The notes: generated by a model not told the origin, from the letters alone. 64,000 nucleotides of DNA from SIG307 sp045596385 (GCA_045596385.1 JAZOCC010000021.1:1-64000); one strand, 5' to 3'. Numbered from the stretch's first letter, positions 49,001 through 58,210 are shown. Program-made: numbers and translations.

Positions 49001-49433
49001 TCCGCCGATGGCGGTGGCTCCTTTAAATAAAGTAAAGGAAGTGTTGGATTACGGCGTGTCCGTGATTTCGCGGGAAAAGATTTTGCAAGGGATGCCGAAC
49101 TACGGTTATGACTGGACACTTCCGTATGTGCGGGGAGAGTCCATGGCCCGCTCCATCGGGAATGTAGAGGCGGTGGAGATTGCGGAACGGTACCGTGCTA
49201 CCATTCAGTTTGACGAGCAGGCGCAGACGCCGTTTTTTTATTATACGGCAGAGGACGGAAGGGCTCATGTGGTATGGTTTGAGGATGCCAGGAGCATTCG
49301 TTCGAAGCTTTTGTTAAATGAAAGCTATCCGTTGCAAGGCATCAGCTATTGGAATATCATGCGGTATTTTCCACAGAATTGGCTGGTGGTGAATCAGATG
49401 TTTACGATACGGAATATGTATACAGAGAGTTAG
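48984..49433 (+). pseudogene. sleL: SleL/YaaH-like cortex hydrolase, 3' part (split by prophage)
   Basis: The last 145 residues of the GH18 domain, beginning at Tyr after the attR core (TACGGTCCGCCG, 48996) and ending at the TAG at 49431-49433. It holds PNYGYDWTLPYVRGESMARSIGN and the barrel-closing SYWNIMRYFPQNW. Inside the lysogen it has no start signal of its own. Joining it to codon 286 of the 5' part gives 431 residues, matching SleL/YaaH. Call it an interrupted, probably restorable gene rather than a decayed one: no frameshift or stop is visible in either half. Confidence 0.88.
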
Positions 49434-49467
49434 TATTGGAAATTCCTAACGGAGTAGTTGAAACAAA

Positions 49468-49509
49468 AAGGAAGTCTTGTGATGGAAAATGCACAAGAAC
49501 TTCCTTTTT
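49468..49509. terminator. Bidirectional terminator after sleL
   Basis: AAGGAAGT-CTTGTG pairs with CACAAG-A-ACTTCCTT, followed by a U tract on the plus strand. It separates sleL from the convergent SpoIID-domain gene. Confidence 0.8.
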
Positions 49510-49545
49510 TACTTGGTAGATTATTTGGTAATTTCCTAATATGTT

Positions 49546-51030
49546 TTATCTCGTATACTCCGCAATTCTTGTTACGGCGACATAAATCTCGGAAATTTTA
49601 TACCAGGTGGTAAAGTCCACAATTCCGTTCGGAGTTAAATCAAATTGCTGTTGGAATGCACGGACAGCCTCTGCGGTACGTGGTCCGTAGACGCCGTCGG
49701 CTGCAACACTCGGAACCACATAATACACATCCGCGATGGCGTTTAATTGTTCCTGCATCTGACGAACCGCTTCACCTCTGGAGCCTTCCTGCAAGGTCTC
49801 GCCCGGAAAGGAGCTGGGTACTCCGGAGATTTCTTCGGTGGTGTTGATAAAAATGGTGTCACCGTAGTAGTTGCGAAGAATTTCGATGGCATCGTACCCC
49901 TGGTCGCCTAAGTATTTGCTTCCCCACTGGGACATGAGCCCCGGACAGGTGACCCGTCTGCCGTCGCAGTACTGGGTCAGAATCGGCTGACGCACATTCG
50001 GTCGGGAGAGGAAGTTGTTAAAAATGTTGTCTACGGCGGTATTGATGGTATCGAAAATGTTGCGCTCCGGAATCCACTTATGGTCGTAGGCTGTGGAAGA
50101 AGTAATGGTAAAGTTGTAGCCTCGGTTTCTGTACCATTCGGTGTAAACCCGGTTTAGGGTAAAGGACTGAATGGCAAGAATATTGGCGTAAATGGTGGCC
50201 TCCGGCCAGGTGGCATAGATTTCGCTGGAGGCTACGTTTTTAATGTAGTCCCGGTATCTGACATAATAGTTTTGGGCGGAAGCATCGTTGGGAGAACCGT
50301 TGTGCACCACAATAAACTCCGGAATGACCACGCGGGACAGAACAATTTCGCCGCTTCCGGTGATTTCCTTTACTTCTTCCTCGGCGATTTTCGGCGGATA
50401 AATACCGTAGAGAGTGTGGTCCGGAATTACGAAGGTTTCGGCACTCCTTGTGTCGGTCGGCACCTGTGGCAGCAATTGTACCTGTTGCAGCGCAACCACA
50501 TCCGGCAACACCTCCGTCCCGATGATTTGCACCGGTTCGAAGCCTTCGGCCCGGATGGTGAGGTTGTATTCGGCGTAGGGCCTGGGACTGTCGGCTTCCT
50601 GACTGTATTCCGGTGGCGGTGCCGGCAGTTCGATAACAGAGGTCTGTCCGGCAGCGGAGGTACTGAACTCGTCGATAAGGGTGGTGGTATTTCCAATAGT
50701 TTCGGAAATCTGTACCGTGGCATTTTCAATCGGGAAATTGTTCGCAATGCTGCCTACAGACACCCGGAGTCCGCCGAAGGAGGCGGTGGACATATCTGCC
50801 GGGAAGCGGGAAGATTGTGCAGGAGACGGAGTCGGTTGCTGCGGTTGTACCTGGGATTGCCGATTGGGGTCAGAAGCCGGAGTTTGTGTATTCCGGTTTG
50901 GCGGAGTTATGTTTTGCACCGGAAGCACCGGTTCGTCGGAAGATGTACTTATTTCTGGTATAGGGGTTGTTTTTCTCTGGGGTTCCGGTTTTACCGGCTC
51001 GTTGACCTGAAAAGAACGATAGAAAGGCAT
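49546..51030 (-). CDS. SpoIID-domain and peptidoglycan-binding protein
   Basis: A 494-residue protein. A Pro/Gln/Ser/Thr-rich N-terminus (about 1-85) is followed by a beta-rich region (about 85-215), a SpoIID/LytB-like part (about 225-385: VIPEFIVVHNGSPNDASAQNYYVRYRDYIKNVASSEIYATWPEA..., ILAIQSFTLNRVYTEWYR), then a PG_binding_1 domain (about 415-480, GSRGEAVRQMQEQLNAIADVY...GVYGPRTAEAVRAFQQQF). SpoIID is a lytic transglycosylase that works during spore engulfment. No signal peptide is evident in the listed start. Convergent with sleL, which suggests a spore-wall role for the region. Confidence 0.78.
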   Translation of the reverse strand: MPFYRSFQVNEPVKPEPQRKTTPIPEISTSSDEPVLPVQNITPPNRNTQTPASDPNRQSQVQPQQPTPSPAQSSRFPADMSTASFGGLRVSVGSIANNFPIENATVQISETIGNTTTLIDEFSTSAAGQTSVIELPAPPPEYSQEADSPRPYAEYNLTIRAEGFEPVQIIGTEVLPDVVALQQVQLLPQVPTDTRSAETFVIPDHTLYGIYPPKIAEEEVKEITGSGEIVLSRVVIPEFIVVHNGSPNDASAQNYYVRYRDYIKNVASSEIYATWPEATIYANILAIQSFTLNRVYTEWYRNRGYNFTITSSTAYDHKWIPERNIFDTINTAVDNIFNNFLSRPNVRQPILTQYCDGRRVTCPGLMSQWGSKYLGDQGYDAIEILRNYYGDTIFINTTEEISGVPSSFPGETLQEGSRGEAVRQMQEQLNAIADVYYVVPSVAADGVYGPRTAEAVRAFQQQFDLTPNGIVDFTTWYKISEIYVAVTRIAEYTR

Positions 51031-51160
51031 ACGTTAGTCCTTTACTTGAAATTTACTATATGATATGATGGAAAAAAAGGAAAAATGCGGAACCGAAGGG
51101 CAAAAGGGTTCGTCTAATAAGCAGAAGGTAGTTTACCGAATTGGGAAAGGGGCGTTATTT

Positions 51161-53653
51161 ATGAGATTATTATCAAACAAAGTAAAGCGGTGCTTTGCGG
51201 TTGCCGTGACAGCAGCAATGTTCACCGGCTTGTTCGTAGGTTGCAGTGGAGGAAGTGACCGTGTTTTGCTTCCGACACCGACACCGCGGACGGAAAAGGA
51301 CAAAGAGAATCCGGAGGCAACAAAGACTCCGGAAACAGTGACGCAGGGACCGATAGGAACGGAGAGTGACGTATCCGTAATTTTGAAGCCAGCAGGATCC
51401 TACGAGGCAGTTTACGATGCATTGCAAAAGCTGCAGGAGTCAGAGAACTACCGTGGCGGTCTCATTTATAAGGACGACATGCTCTGGGTAGAGGAAGACA
51501 GGGAGATGGGGGTATCGGATTCTTTGGCTCCGACGGAGCCGACGGTGGGGACAAATGACGCAAGTAAGGGAGATGTTGCCACAGGAGGAGTTGATTTTTC
51601 CGGAACAAATGTGCAGGTGGAAGGAATCGATGAGGCGGACATTATTAAGACCGACGGAGAGTACTTCTATGTGTTTGACCTGAACCGGAACGCAATCTAT
51701 ATTGTCAGTGCTAAGGAAAGTGACATGAAGCTTACGGCGGCGATACCGGTATCGGAAGAGTTTGACGGAAACGAAACCGGCAGAGAGATGTATTTGCAGG
51801 GAAACCGCCTGATACTTTTGGTCAGCGGATTCCGCACCGAGGAAAAGTCGGAAGACGTAAAAAATGCGGGAGAATATGTGACCTATATCAGAGAATGTGC
51901 CGTGACAAAGGTGTTTACCTATGATATTACCGATAAGTCTGCGCCGAAGTTACTCTCGAGCTTGGAGCAGGACGGACGTATGATTACCTCCCGCTGTGTG
52001 GACGGTAAGGTATATGTGATTTCCTCCTACGGCAATTATTACGGATGGTTTAAGCCGTCAGACGGAGCCAGAGATTTGAACGAATCGGCCGGTGAGATAT
52101 ATAAAAACTATATTCCGACAGTTGCCGGGGAACCGATTGCACCGGATTGTATTTTTATCAGTGAAGAGCCGGTATCCGAAGAGTTTTTGGTAGTGACCTC
52201 CATGTCCCCGGAAAACCCGGAAAAGCACCTGGATGTGAAGTCGTTACTGGCAGACGGAGACGAATGCTATGTCAGCAATAACTATATTTATGTGGCAGGC
52301 AGCCGGTGGCAGGACAGTGAAATCCCGTACGACCGGACCGAAGTGTACCGTTTTGCATATAAGGACGGTGTGATTACTCCGGCGGGACAGGTGACTGTAA
52401 AAGGCAGATTGGACGACCGGTTCTCCATGGATGAGTACGAAGGACATCTGCGTGTGGTTACCACCGTTAACGAGTATGTTTATGAAACGAGAAATGCCAC
52501 GCAGAAAGAAACGGTAGATATTAACGGAGACGGTGTTATTGATGATACCGATAAAGTAGAGTTGTATGTGAAACCTCTGATTTCGGAAAGTAAGCAGTAT
52601 AATTCCCTGTATATTTATGATGAGAAGTTGCAGCTGACCGGCTGTATCGAAAATCTTGCACCGGATGAGCATATCAAGTCCGCAAGACTGATGGGAAAGG
52701 TAGGCTACTTTGTCACCTTCCGTCAGACAGACCCATTGTTCTCCGTGGATTTGAGTGACCCGGCTAATCCGAAGGTACTGGGAGAGTTAAAGATTCCGGG
52801 ATTTTCCACCTATTTACATCCGTACGGAGAAGGATTGCTTCTTGGTATCGGCTATGATGCGGATGAGACTACCGGCTGGACCGAATGTGTGAAGCTTTCC
52901 ATGTTTGACGTGTCGGACCCGGCAAATGTAAAGGAAATACACAAGCACAGCCTTACCGACTTTTCCTATACCGGTGTAGAGAATGACCATAAGGCGGCAC
53001 TCATTGATGTAGAGAAGGGCATCATCGGTTTCCCGGTACGAGGCTATCAGAATACGGGCGAATACAACGTATATGTGGTATACGGCTACGATGAGAAGGA
53101 CGGATTCTATCCGAAGTTTTCCGAGGGTTATGCTATGGGGTACGATGCGGATTTATACGAGTTTAAGTATGAACTGTTTACCACGGATTGTCGTGGGGCA
53201 TATATCGGAGATACCTTCTATATGATTAATCCGGCCTATGAGATTAAGTCTTACGATATAGAGACCTGGGAGCAAACCGGCAGAGTTGGTATGGTAAAGG
53301 AAGTAGAGGAGCGGCAGGCAATGTTGGAAAAGATTCATGAGAAAAATCCGGATCCGATTGTAATCGAACTGGAAGCAAATCCGAGTACCGGCTATACATG
53401 GACCACCACTACGGAAGGAGGAGCAGTTTCTCTTTCCCGCGTGGAGGACATTACCGCAGAGGGAGACAGACAGCTTCCGGGGGCGCCGATTACCCAGCGT
53501 TATACCTTTGAAGTTAGAGATATCGGTACAACAAAGGTTACCTTTGAGTATGCGCGACTGTGGGAGAGTAAGGCACCGCTTCGTCGAATTGTATATGTGA
53601 TTACCGTGGATGAAGAGTTAGAGGCAAAAATCGAGTCGGTAACGGAGGAATAA
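51161..53653 (+). CDS. Secreted beta-propeller lipoprotein with chagasin-like C-terminal domain
   Basis: An 830-residue exported lipoprotein. The signal ends FVGCSGG with a lipid Cys near residue 29, followed by a Pro/Thr/Glu-rich linker (about 35-75). The body (about 125-710) is the C-terminal beta-propeller domain type (VEGIDEADIIKTDGEYFYVF, ARLMGKVGYFVTFRQTDPLFSVDLSDP), and the end (about 730-815, IVIELEANPSTGYTWTTTT...FEYARLWES) is a chagasin-like I42 inhibitor domain with the NPSTGY loop. I42 domains block papain-type cysteine proteases. Start at 51161 follows GGGAAAGGGG; the upstream extension is unlikely. Confidence 0.82.
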   Translation: MRLLSNKVKRCFAVAVTAAMFTGLFVGCSGGSDRVLLPTPTPRTEKDKENPEATKTPETVTQGPIGTESDVSVILKPAGSYEAVYDALQKLQESENYRGGLIYKDDMLWVEEDREMGVSDSLAPTEPTVGTNDASKGDVATGGVDFSGTNVQVEGIDEADIIKTDGEYFYVFDLNRNAIYIVSAKESDMKLTAAIPVSEEFDGNETGREMYLQGNRLILLVSGFRTEEKSEDVKNAGEYVTYIRECAVTKVFTYDITDKSAPKLLSSLEQDGRMITSRCVDGKVYVISSYGNYYGWFKPSDGARDLNESAGEIYKNYIPTVAGEPIAPDCIFISEEPVSEEFLVVTSMSPENPEKHLDVKSLLADGDECYVSNNYIYVAGSRWQDSEIPYDRTEVYRFAYKDGVITPAGQVTVKGRLDDRFSMDEYEGHLRVVTTVNEYVYETRNATQKETVDINGDGVIDDTDKVELYVKPLISESKQYNSLYIYDEKLQLTGCIENLAPDEHIKSARLMGKVGYFVTFRQTDPLFSVDLSDPANPKVLGELKIPGFSTYLHPYGEGLLLGIGYDADETTGWTECVKLSMFDVSDPANVKEIHKHSLTDFSYTGVENDHKAALIDVEKGIIGFPVRGYQNTGEYNVYVVYGYDEKDGFYPKFSEGYAMGYDADLYEFKYELFTTDCRGAYIGDTFYMINPAYEIKSYDIETWEQTGRVGMVKEVEERQAMLEKIHEKNPDPIVIELEANPSTGYTWTTTTEGGAVSLSRVEDITAEGDRQLPGAPITQRYTFEVRDIGTTKVTFEYARLWESKAPLRRIVYVITVDEELEAKIESVTEE

Positions 53654-53655
53654 TA

Positions 53656-54483
53656 GTGCCTGTAATAATTACTGTTTTAAGTGTTTGTCTTGTTTTGCTT
53701 TTTTATGTATTGTGTTTGCGTACGAACGATACCCGTAAAGAGGGGGTAACGCCTTTTACGGAAGCCTACATAGCCCATAGAGGTTTGTTTGACAGGGAAA
53801 TGATTCCGGAGAATTCGCGGTCTGCCTTTCGGGAAGCGGTAAGAAAAGGATATGCGGTAGAACTGGATGTGCGGTTGACAAAGGATGAGATACCTGTGGT
53901 ATTTCACGATGCTACACTGCTTCGTATGTGTGATGTGGAGAAAAAAGTGTCGGACTGTACGTATGAAGAACTTTGCACCTATTTCCTTGCAAATACACAA
54001 AAGCGCATTCCTACCTTTGAATCTGCATTAAGCGATATTGCCGGAGATGCACCAGTACTGGTGGAAATTAAGGCAGAGAAGGCATACAAAAGAACGGCAG
54101 AAAAAGCAGCAGAAGTATTGGATTTGTACACCGGTGTTTACGCGGTACAATCGTTTCAACCGTTGGTGTTGGTGTGGTTTCGGAAACACAGACCGCAGGT
54201 GTTGCGGGGACAATTGTCCACCGACTATTGGAGAGATACGGCTACCTGTTCAATTTTTCAGCGGATTGTACGAACCAATCTGGGGTGTAATATACTTACC
54301 AATCCTGATTTTATATCCTTTCGCCATACAATGACCGGTCTGTGGTCGTACCGGATTTGTAAGCGACTGTATCATACGGTGAGCTTCGGCTGGACCATAC
54401 GAAGTGAAGAAGAATTGTATCGGGCAGAAAAAGAATTTGACGGAATCATTTTCGACAGCTTTTTGCCCGGAAAGAAACAGTAA
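53656..54483 (+). CDS. Glycerophosphodiester phosphodiesterase (GDPD)
   Basis: A 275-residue protein with an N-terminal helix (about 3-20) and a GDPD barrel: AHRGLFDREMIPENSRSAFREA (residues about 39-60) has the HR and EN signatures, ELDVRLTKDEIPVVFHD (about 69-85) the metal and second His, and VLVEIKAEK the later Glu. It hydrolyses glycerophosphodiesters to glycerol-3-phosphate and an alcohol. The GTG start 2 bases after the lipoprotein gene is supported by CGGAGG, so the two are co-transcribed. Confidence 0.88.
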   Translation: MPVIITVLSVCLVLLFYVLCLRTNDTRKEGVTPFTEAYIAHRGLFDREMIPENSRSAFREAVRKGYAVELDVRLTKDEIPVVFHDATLLRMCDVEKKVSDCTYEELCTYFLANTQKRIPTFESALSDIAGDAPVLVEIKAEKAYKRTAEKAAEVLDLYTGVYAVQSFQPLVLVWFRKHRPQVLRGQLSTDYWRDTATCSIFQRIVRTNLGCNILTNPDFISFRHTMTGLWSYRICKRLYHTVSFGWTIRSEEELYRAEKEFDGIIFDSFLPGKKQ

Positions 54484-54490
54484 AACAGTG

Positions 54491-54535
54491 AAATGCCCGT
54501 GCATTCTGTGAAGGATGTGCGGGCATTTCTTTTTT
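54491..54535 (+). terminator. Rho-independent terminator
   Basis: AAATGCCCG/CGGGCATTT with a 20-base middle part and a U tract, after the GDPD gene. Confidence 0.8.
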
Positions 54536-54565
54536 CTCTCCGGTTAAATGGAGAGAAAGACTTAC

Positions 54566-55240
54566 TTATTTTTCGTTAAAAGAAACCGGACTAACTTCGG
54601 CCTCCGGAAAACGGCTGTCTGCCGGAGACGGTTCGGACATACTGAAGTACATTTTTGCGGCTTTCGTGGTGCCGAAGTCCCGGTTGGAACCGGTGTTCTG
54701 TACTTTGTTGAAGGCTTCTCTAAACATGGCGTTGTGGGCCTCTTCACGGTTTAACAGGAAATCGATGGTGTCACGAACCTTCTTGTCATGAATCTGACGA
54801 TAGAGATATTCGTAAACAACCTTGGCACGCTGTTCGGATGCGATGTTGGATAACAAATCGGCGCAAAGGTCGCCGGTTACGGTAACATAATCCCCGGTCC
54901 AGGAATAGCCGGAAGCATTGATGAGTCCCGGATTTAAGCCTAAGAGTACATGGGTCTGGATTTCGCCTGCCGGAACGCTGGCAGCGTCCAGCTCGTGACC
55001 GTTTAATAAGTTGATGGTCTGTGCCACCATTTCCATATGGCTTAATTCTTCTGCGGCAATGTCCATAAACAAGTCTTTGATTTCTTTATCCTTGATGCGG
55101 AAGCTCTGAGACATATATTGCATGGCCGCTTTTAATTCACCGTTTCCGCCACCCAGTTGTTCCTGCAAGAGAGCGGCGTACTGCGGGTTCGGCTTTTCGA
55201 TTTCTACCGGGTGGAAGAGTTGCTTTTCGTGTTTAAACAT
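54566..55240 (-). CDS. Manganese catalase (CotJC-like)
   Basis: A 224-residue ferritin-like protein with Mn-catalase motifs: GELKAAMQYMSQSF (about 33-46), AAEELSHMEMV (about 61-71), EQRAKVVYEYLY (about 142-153) and NREEAHNAMF (about 171-180), the Glu and His residues of the dimanganese site. It disproportionates hydrogen peroxide; relatives such as CotJC are spore coat proteins. The start at 55240 has GGAGG 7 bases upstream; a longer frame to 55309 runs into the structured leader. That leader (55299-55503) lies upstream on the same strand. Confidence 0.88.
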   Translation of the reverse strand: MFKHEKQLFHPVEIEKPNPQYAALLQEQLGGGNGELKAAMQYMSQSFRIKDKEIKDLFMDIAAEELSHMEMVAQTINLLNGHELDAASVPAGEIQTHVLLGLNPGLINASGYSWTGDYVTVTGDLCADLLSNIASEQRAKVVYEYLYRQIHDKKVRDTIDFLLNREEAHNAMFREAFNKVQNTGSNRDFGTTKAAKMYFSMSEPSPADSRFPEAEVSPVSFNEK

Positions 55241-55298
55241 AAAAATACCTCCGTTGGATTTGTGGGGGGAGCGCAGGCGCATTCTTACGAGTTCTGGG

Positions 55299-55503
55299 TG
55301 TAGTATCAACCGACTTTAGATTTTCGGTACTTTATTTTGCTTGTCGCAACGCTCCGTCAATCTTCCTCTAACCGGTTCTAAACGTCTCTCGGGTGTGGCC
55401 TCGAGACTTAGAACCGTTAAGAGGTGATATCGACTGCGCTAAAGGCGCGACCCTTCGGGAATGCAAAATATCATACCGAAAATCTAAAGTCGGTTGTTCT
55501 ACA
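55299..55503 (-). ncRNA. 205-bp structured element upstream of Mn catalase (candidate ncRNA or MITE)
   Basis: Arms at 55307-55329 and 55474-55496 are perfect 23-bp inverse repeats, extended by TGTAG/CTACA at the outer edges (55299-55303 and 55499-55503). Inside are a second branch, about 15 pairs (55365-55381 with 55408-55424) with a GTCTC/GAGAC tip, and a GCGC-TAAAG-GCGC hairpin. The sequence is not coding on either strand. It could be a regulatory leader, a free RNA, or a small inverted-repeat transposon remnant; no target-site duplication is clear and no known family was recognised. Confidence 0.55.
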
Positions 55504-55608
55504 TTTCTAACGTAAAAATGAGCCTTGCGCGACCAAGCCCATGTTGTTAATGATAGGGTTTCCAAGAGAGAGAAACTTATTCCGGATAAAAACAAGGAAA
55601 ATGAAAAA

Positions 55609-55645
55609 AACAGGAACTTACAGCGTATGATTGTAAGTTCCTGTT
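55609..55645. terminator. Bidirectional terminator between argH and the structured element
   Basis: AACAGGAACTTACA/TGTAAGTTCCTGTT, 14 perfect pairs with a 9-base loop, flanked by A-rich and T-rich runs. Confidence 0.85.
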
Positions 55646-55714
55646 TTGTAATTGTATAAGGTTGAACTGTTGTTTTCTCATCTGACGAACCATTTCGCTG
55701 CCAGAGGAGAAATA

Positions 55715-57091
55715 TTATCTTGCTTTCAAATATTCCTCATTACGCTTAATGACTTCTTCCATCACAGCCGGTCCCGGTGCGCCGAGGGTGTTTCTCTTGG
55801 TGACGCAGGTTTCCATGCGGATGGCTTCGAAAATGTCTTCTTCGAATACCGGGCTGATGGCCTTGTATTCTTCTAAGGTCATGTCGTCTAATGCGATTCC
55901 CTTCTGCTCGCAGAACAGTACCAGCTGGCCTACGATGCCGTGGGCATCACGGAACGGTACGCCGTGGTTAACAAGGTAGTCTGCTGCGTCGGTAGCGTTG
56001 GTAAAGCCGTTCTTTGCGCTGGACTCCATGTTGTCGTTGTTCACGGTCATGGTGGAAATCATACCGGTGAACAGTGCAAGGCATCCCTTTACGGTGTCGA
56101 TGGCGTCAAAGGTAAGCTCCTTGTCTTCCTGCATGTCCTTGTTGTAAGCAAGCGGAAGAGCCTTCATAGTGGTTAAAATGGATACGAGAGCACCGTACAC
56201 ACGACCGGTCTTTCCGCGGACAAGCTCTGCAATGTCCGGGTTCTTTTTCTGCGGCATAATGCTGCTACCGGTGGAGTAAGCGTCATCCAGCGTGATAAAG
56301 CGGTACTCGTTGGAGTTCCAGATAATAATCTCTTCACAGAACCGGCTTAAGTGCATCATGATAGTGGAAAATGCACTGAGAAGCTCGATTAAATAGTCTC
56401 TGTCGGATACGGAATCCATGCTGTTTAAGGTAGCACCTGTAAAACCTAAGAGAGACGCGGTGTACTCACGGTCTAATGGGTAAGTAGTACCGGCTAAAGC
56501 GCCTGCACCTAACGGGCAGTAGTTAAGACGTGCCTTCGTATCTGCAAGACGGGAACGGTCACGCTTAAACATCTCAAAGTAAGCTCCGATATGGTGTGCA
56601 AGGGTCACCGGCTGAGCCTTCTGCATATGGGTAAAGCCCGGCATGTAGGTGGTGACATTGTTTTTCATTAAAGTATGTAATTCTTCCAATAAGGAAAGCA
56701 ACAGCTCGTCCACAGCAGCGATTTCGTCACGGATGTAAAGTTTCATATCCAGAGCAACCTGATCGTTACGGCTACGGCCGGTGTGAAGCTTCTTGCCGAC
56801 CTCGCCGACACGGGCAATGAGGTTTGCTTCCACAAAGCTGTGAATGTCTTCCTGGGTACCGTCGATGACTAAGGTACCGTTTTCAATATCCTTTTCAATA
56901 CCGGACAGACCGGCAATAATGGTGTCTCGTTCCGCATCGGTTAAAATGCCCTGCTTTGCAAGCATAGTCACATGGGCAATGCTGCCGCGGATATCCTGAT
57001 GATAGAATTTTTGGTCAAAACCGATGGATGCATTAAAATTATGTACTAACTGGTTGGTTTCTTTCGTAAAACGACCGCCCCAAAGTTTCAT
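55715..57091 (-). CDS. argH: Argininosuccinate lyase
   Basis: A 458-residue enzyme of the aspartase/fumarase superfamily that cleaves argininosuccinate into arginine and fumarate, the last step of arginine synthesis. Motifs: LWGGRFTKETNQLVHNFNASI at the N-terminus, HTGRSRNDQVALD (about 102-114), TYMPGFTHMQKAQPVTLAHH (about 148-167, catalytic His) and the family signature GSSIMPQKKNPD (about 275-286). Start at 57091 has GGAGATACCACT upstream; the frame extends six codons farther without support. Usually paired with argG, which is not in view. Confidence 0.95.
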   Translation of the reverse strand: MKLWGGRFTKETNQLVHNFNASIGFDQKFYHQDIRGSIAHVTMLAKQGILTDAERDTIIAGLSGIEKDIENGTLVIDGTQEDIHSFVEANLIARVGEVGKKLHTGRSRNDQVALDMKLYIRDEIAAVDELLLSLLEELHTLMKNNVTTYMPGFTHMQKAQPVTLAHHIGAYFEMFKRDRSRLADTKARLNYCPLGAGALAGTTYPLDREYTASLLGFTGATLNSMDSVSDRDYLIELLSAFSTIMMHLSRFCEEIIIWNSNEYRFITLDDAYSTGSSIMPQKKNPDIAELVRGKTGRVYGALVSILTTMKALPLAYNKDMQEDKELTFDAIDTVKGCLALFTGMISTMTVNNDNMESSAKNGFTNATDAADYLVNHGVPFRDAHGIVGQLVLFCEQKGIALDDMTLEEYKAISPVFEEDIFEAIRMETCVTKRNTLGAPGPAVMEEVIKRNEEYLKAR

Positions 57092-57162
57092 AGTGGTATC
57101 TCCTTTCAAACCGCTTCTGTGCGTTATCGTAACATAAAATGGGGGGAATGTCCAGTGGATTT

Positions 57163-57204
57163 TGTAAGGCTTGCGGTTCTTACAACAAGAAGGAAGCCAT
57201 GTAA
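57163..57204 (+). pseudogene. Stray 3' fragment of rpmF (L32)
   Basis: Thirty-three bases (57163-57195) are identical to the 3' part of rpmF at 62415-62447 and code Cys-Lys-Ala-Cys-Gly-Ser-Tyr-Asn-Lys-Lys-Glu, the second zinc knuckle, followed here by Ala-Met-stop. Neither a ribosome site nor the upstream part of rpmF is present. Possibly a duplication or gene-conversion relic. Confidence 0.7.
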
Positions 57205-57335
57205 GGGAGGTTTTGCAGATGAATTGAATGAAAAAAGATTGACAAAGTTTGAAATGTGTGATAAAACAGATAGAAAATCATTAGTGAAACTACAAAAGGT
57301 ATACTAAGCTATCATAGAATTTGTGAGGAAACGAG

Positions 57336-58145
57336 GTGACTCGGACATTGGTACGAAAAGCGACAAAAGATGATATCATATATGTGGAAAAGCTGTTTGA
57401 AGATTGGGAGGAGACCATGATATGGTCTTGTCTACAAGGTATAATGGGAGATATCTATGTAGTAGAGAATGAGGAACAGAAAGTACCGATTTCGGCGGTT
57501 GCGGTTCTTGGTGCTTTTGCTTTCCTTGCAGGGGAGCTGAACCGGGAGCTTGTAATGTATAAGCCAGATATGTATCAGGGAGACTTTGTCATTATGGTGC
57601 CGCAGAATCCGAAGTGGGAAGCTTTAATAGAGGAATGTTATTCGGAGCGTAATAAGAAGGTGGAACGGTATGCGTTAAAGAAAGAACCGGAAGTCTTTGA
57701 TAAGGAAAAGCTGCAAAAGATGGTAGACGGTTTGCCGGAAGGTTATGAACTGAAAGAGTTGGATGAAGCTGTTTTTGAGGAAACCCAAAAAGCAGAATGG
57801 TGTTGTGATTGGACGGCACAATATCCGGACTGGGCGACATATCAGAGGATGGGGCTGGGTGTGGTGATTTTGAAGGATGGACAGATTGTCTCGGGAGCGT
57901 CCTCTTACACGACGTATAAAGACGGTATCGAAATTCAGGTGGATACAAAGGAAGAATACCGGCGTAGGGGCTTGGCGGAGATTTGCAGTGCAAAGTTGAT
58001 TCTGGAATGTTTGGAGCACGGACTTTACCCAAGCTGGGATGCCCAGAATAAGGGCTCTTTGGCATTGGCGGAAAAGCTGGGTTATCACTACAGTCATACG
58101 TATACAGCGTATGAGGTGTATATGTATGGTGCGAGCGTACAATAA
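57336..58145 (+). CDS. GNAT-family acetyltransferase
   Basis: A 269-residue protein with two halves: an N-terminal degenerate part (about 1-120) and a C-terminal GNAT core (about 130-265), with IQVDTKEEYRRRGLAEICSAKLILECLEHGLYPSWDAQNKGSLALAEKLGY (about 205-255) giving the acetyl-CoA loop RRRGLA. This is the zwittermicin-resistance-like GNAT type. Substrate unknown. The listed GTG is plausible; TTG at 57348 has a better GAGGTG spacing and would give MVRKATKDD, a usual GNAT start. Confidence 0.8.
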   Translation: MTRTLVRKATKDDIIYVEKLFEDWEETMIWSCLQGIMGDIYVVENEEQKVPISAVAVLGAFAFLAGELNRELVMYKPDMYQGDFVIMVPQNPKWEALIEECYSERNKKVERYALKKEPEVFDKEKLQKMVDGLPEGYELKELDEAVFEETQKAEWCCDWTAQYPDWATYQRMGLGVVILKDGQIVSGASSYTTYKDGIEIQVDTKEEYRRRGLAEICSAKLILECLEHGLYPSWDAQNKGSLALAEKLGYHYSHTYTAYEVYMYGASVQ

Positions 58146-58210
58146 AAGGGAAGTCGGTAAATGAAGCAAAGCAATCACAAAGACGAAATAAGTAAAGGGA
58201 GGAAGCACAC

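Noticed and set aside
55368..55595. 75-codon minus-strand ORF
   Set aside because: It lies within the hairpin-rich element and flanks; its codons follow the palindromes and there is no ribosome site.
57119..57307. 62-codon plus-strand ORF upstream of the acetyltransferase
   Set aside because: It reads the rpmF-derived fragment in another frame, lacks a good ribosome site and resembles nothing.
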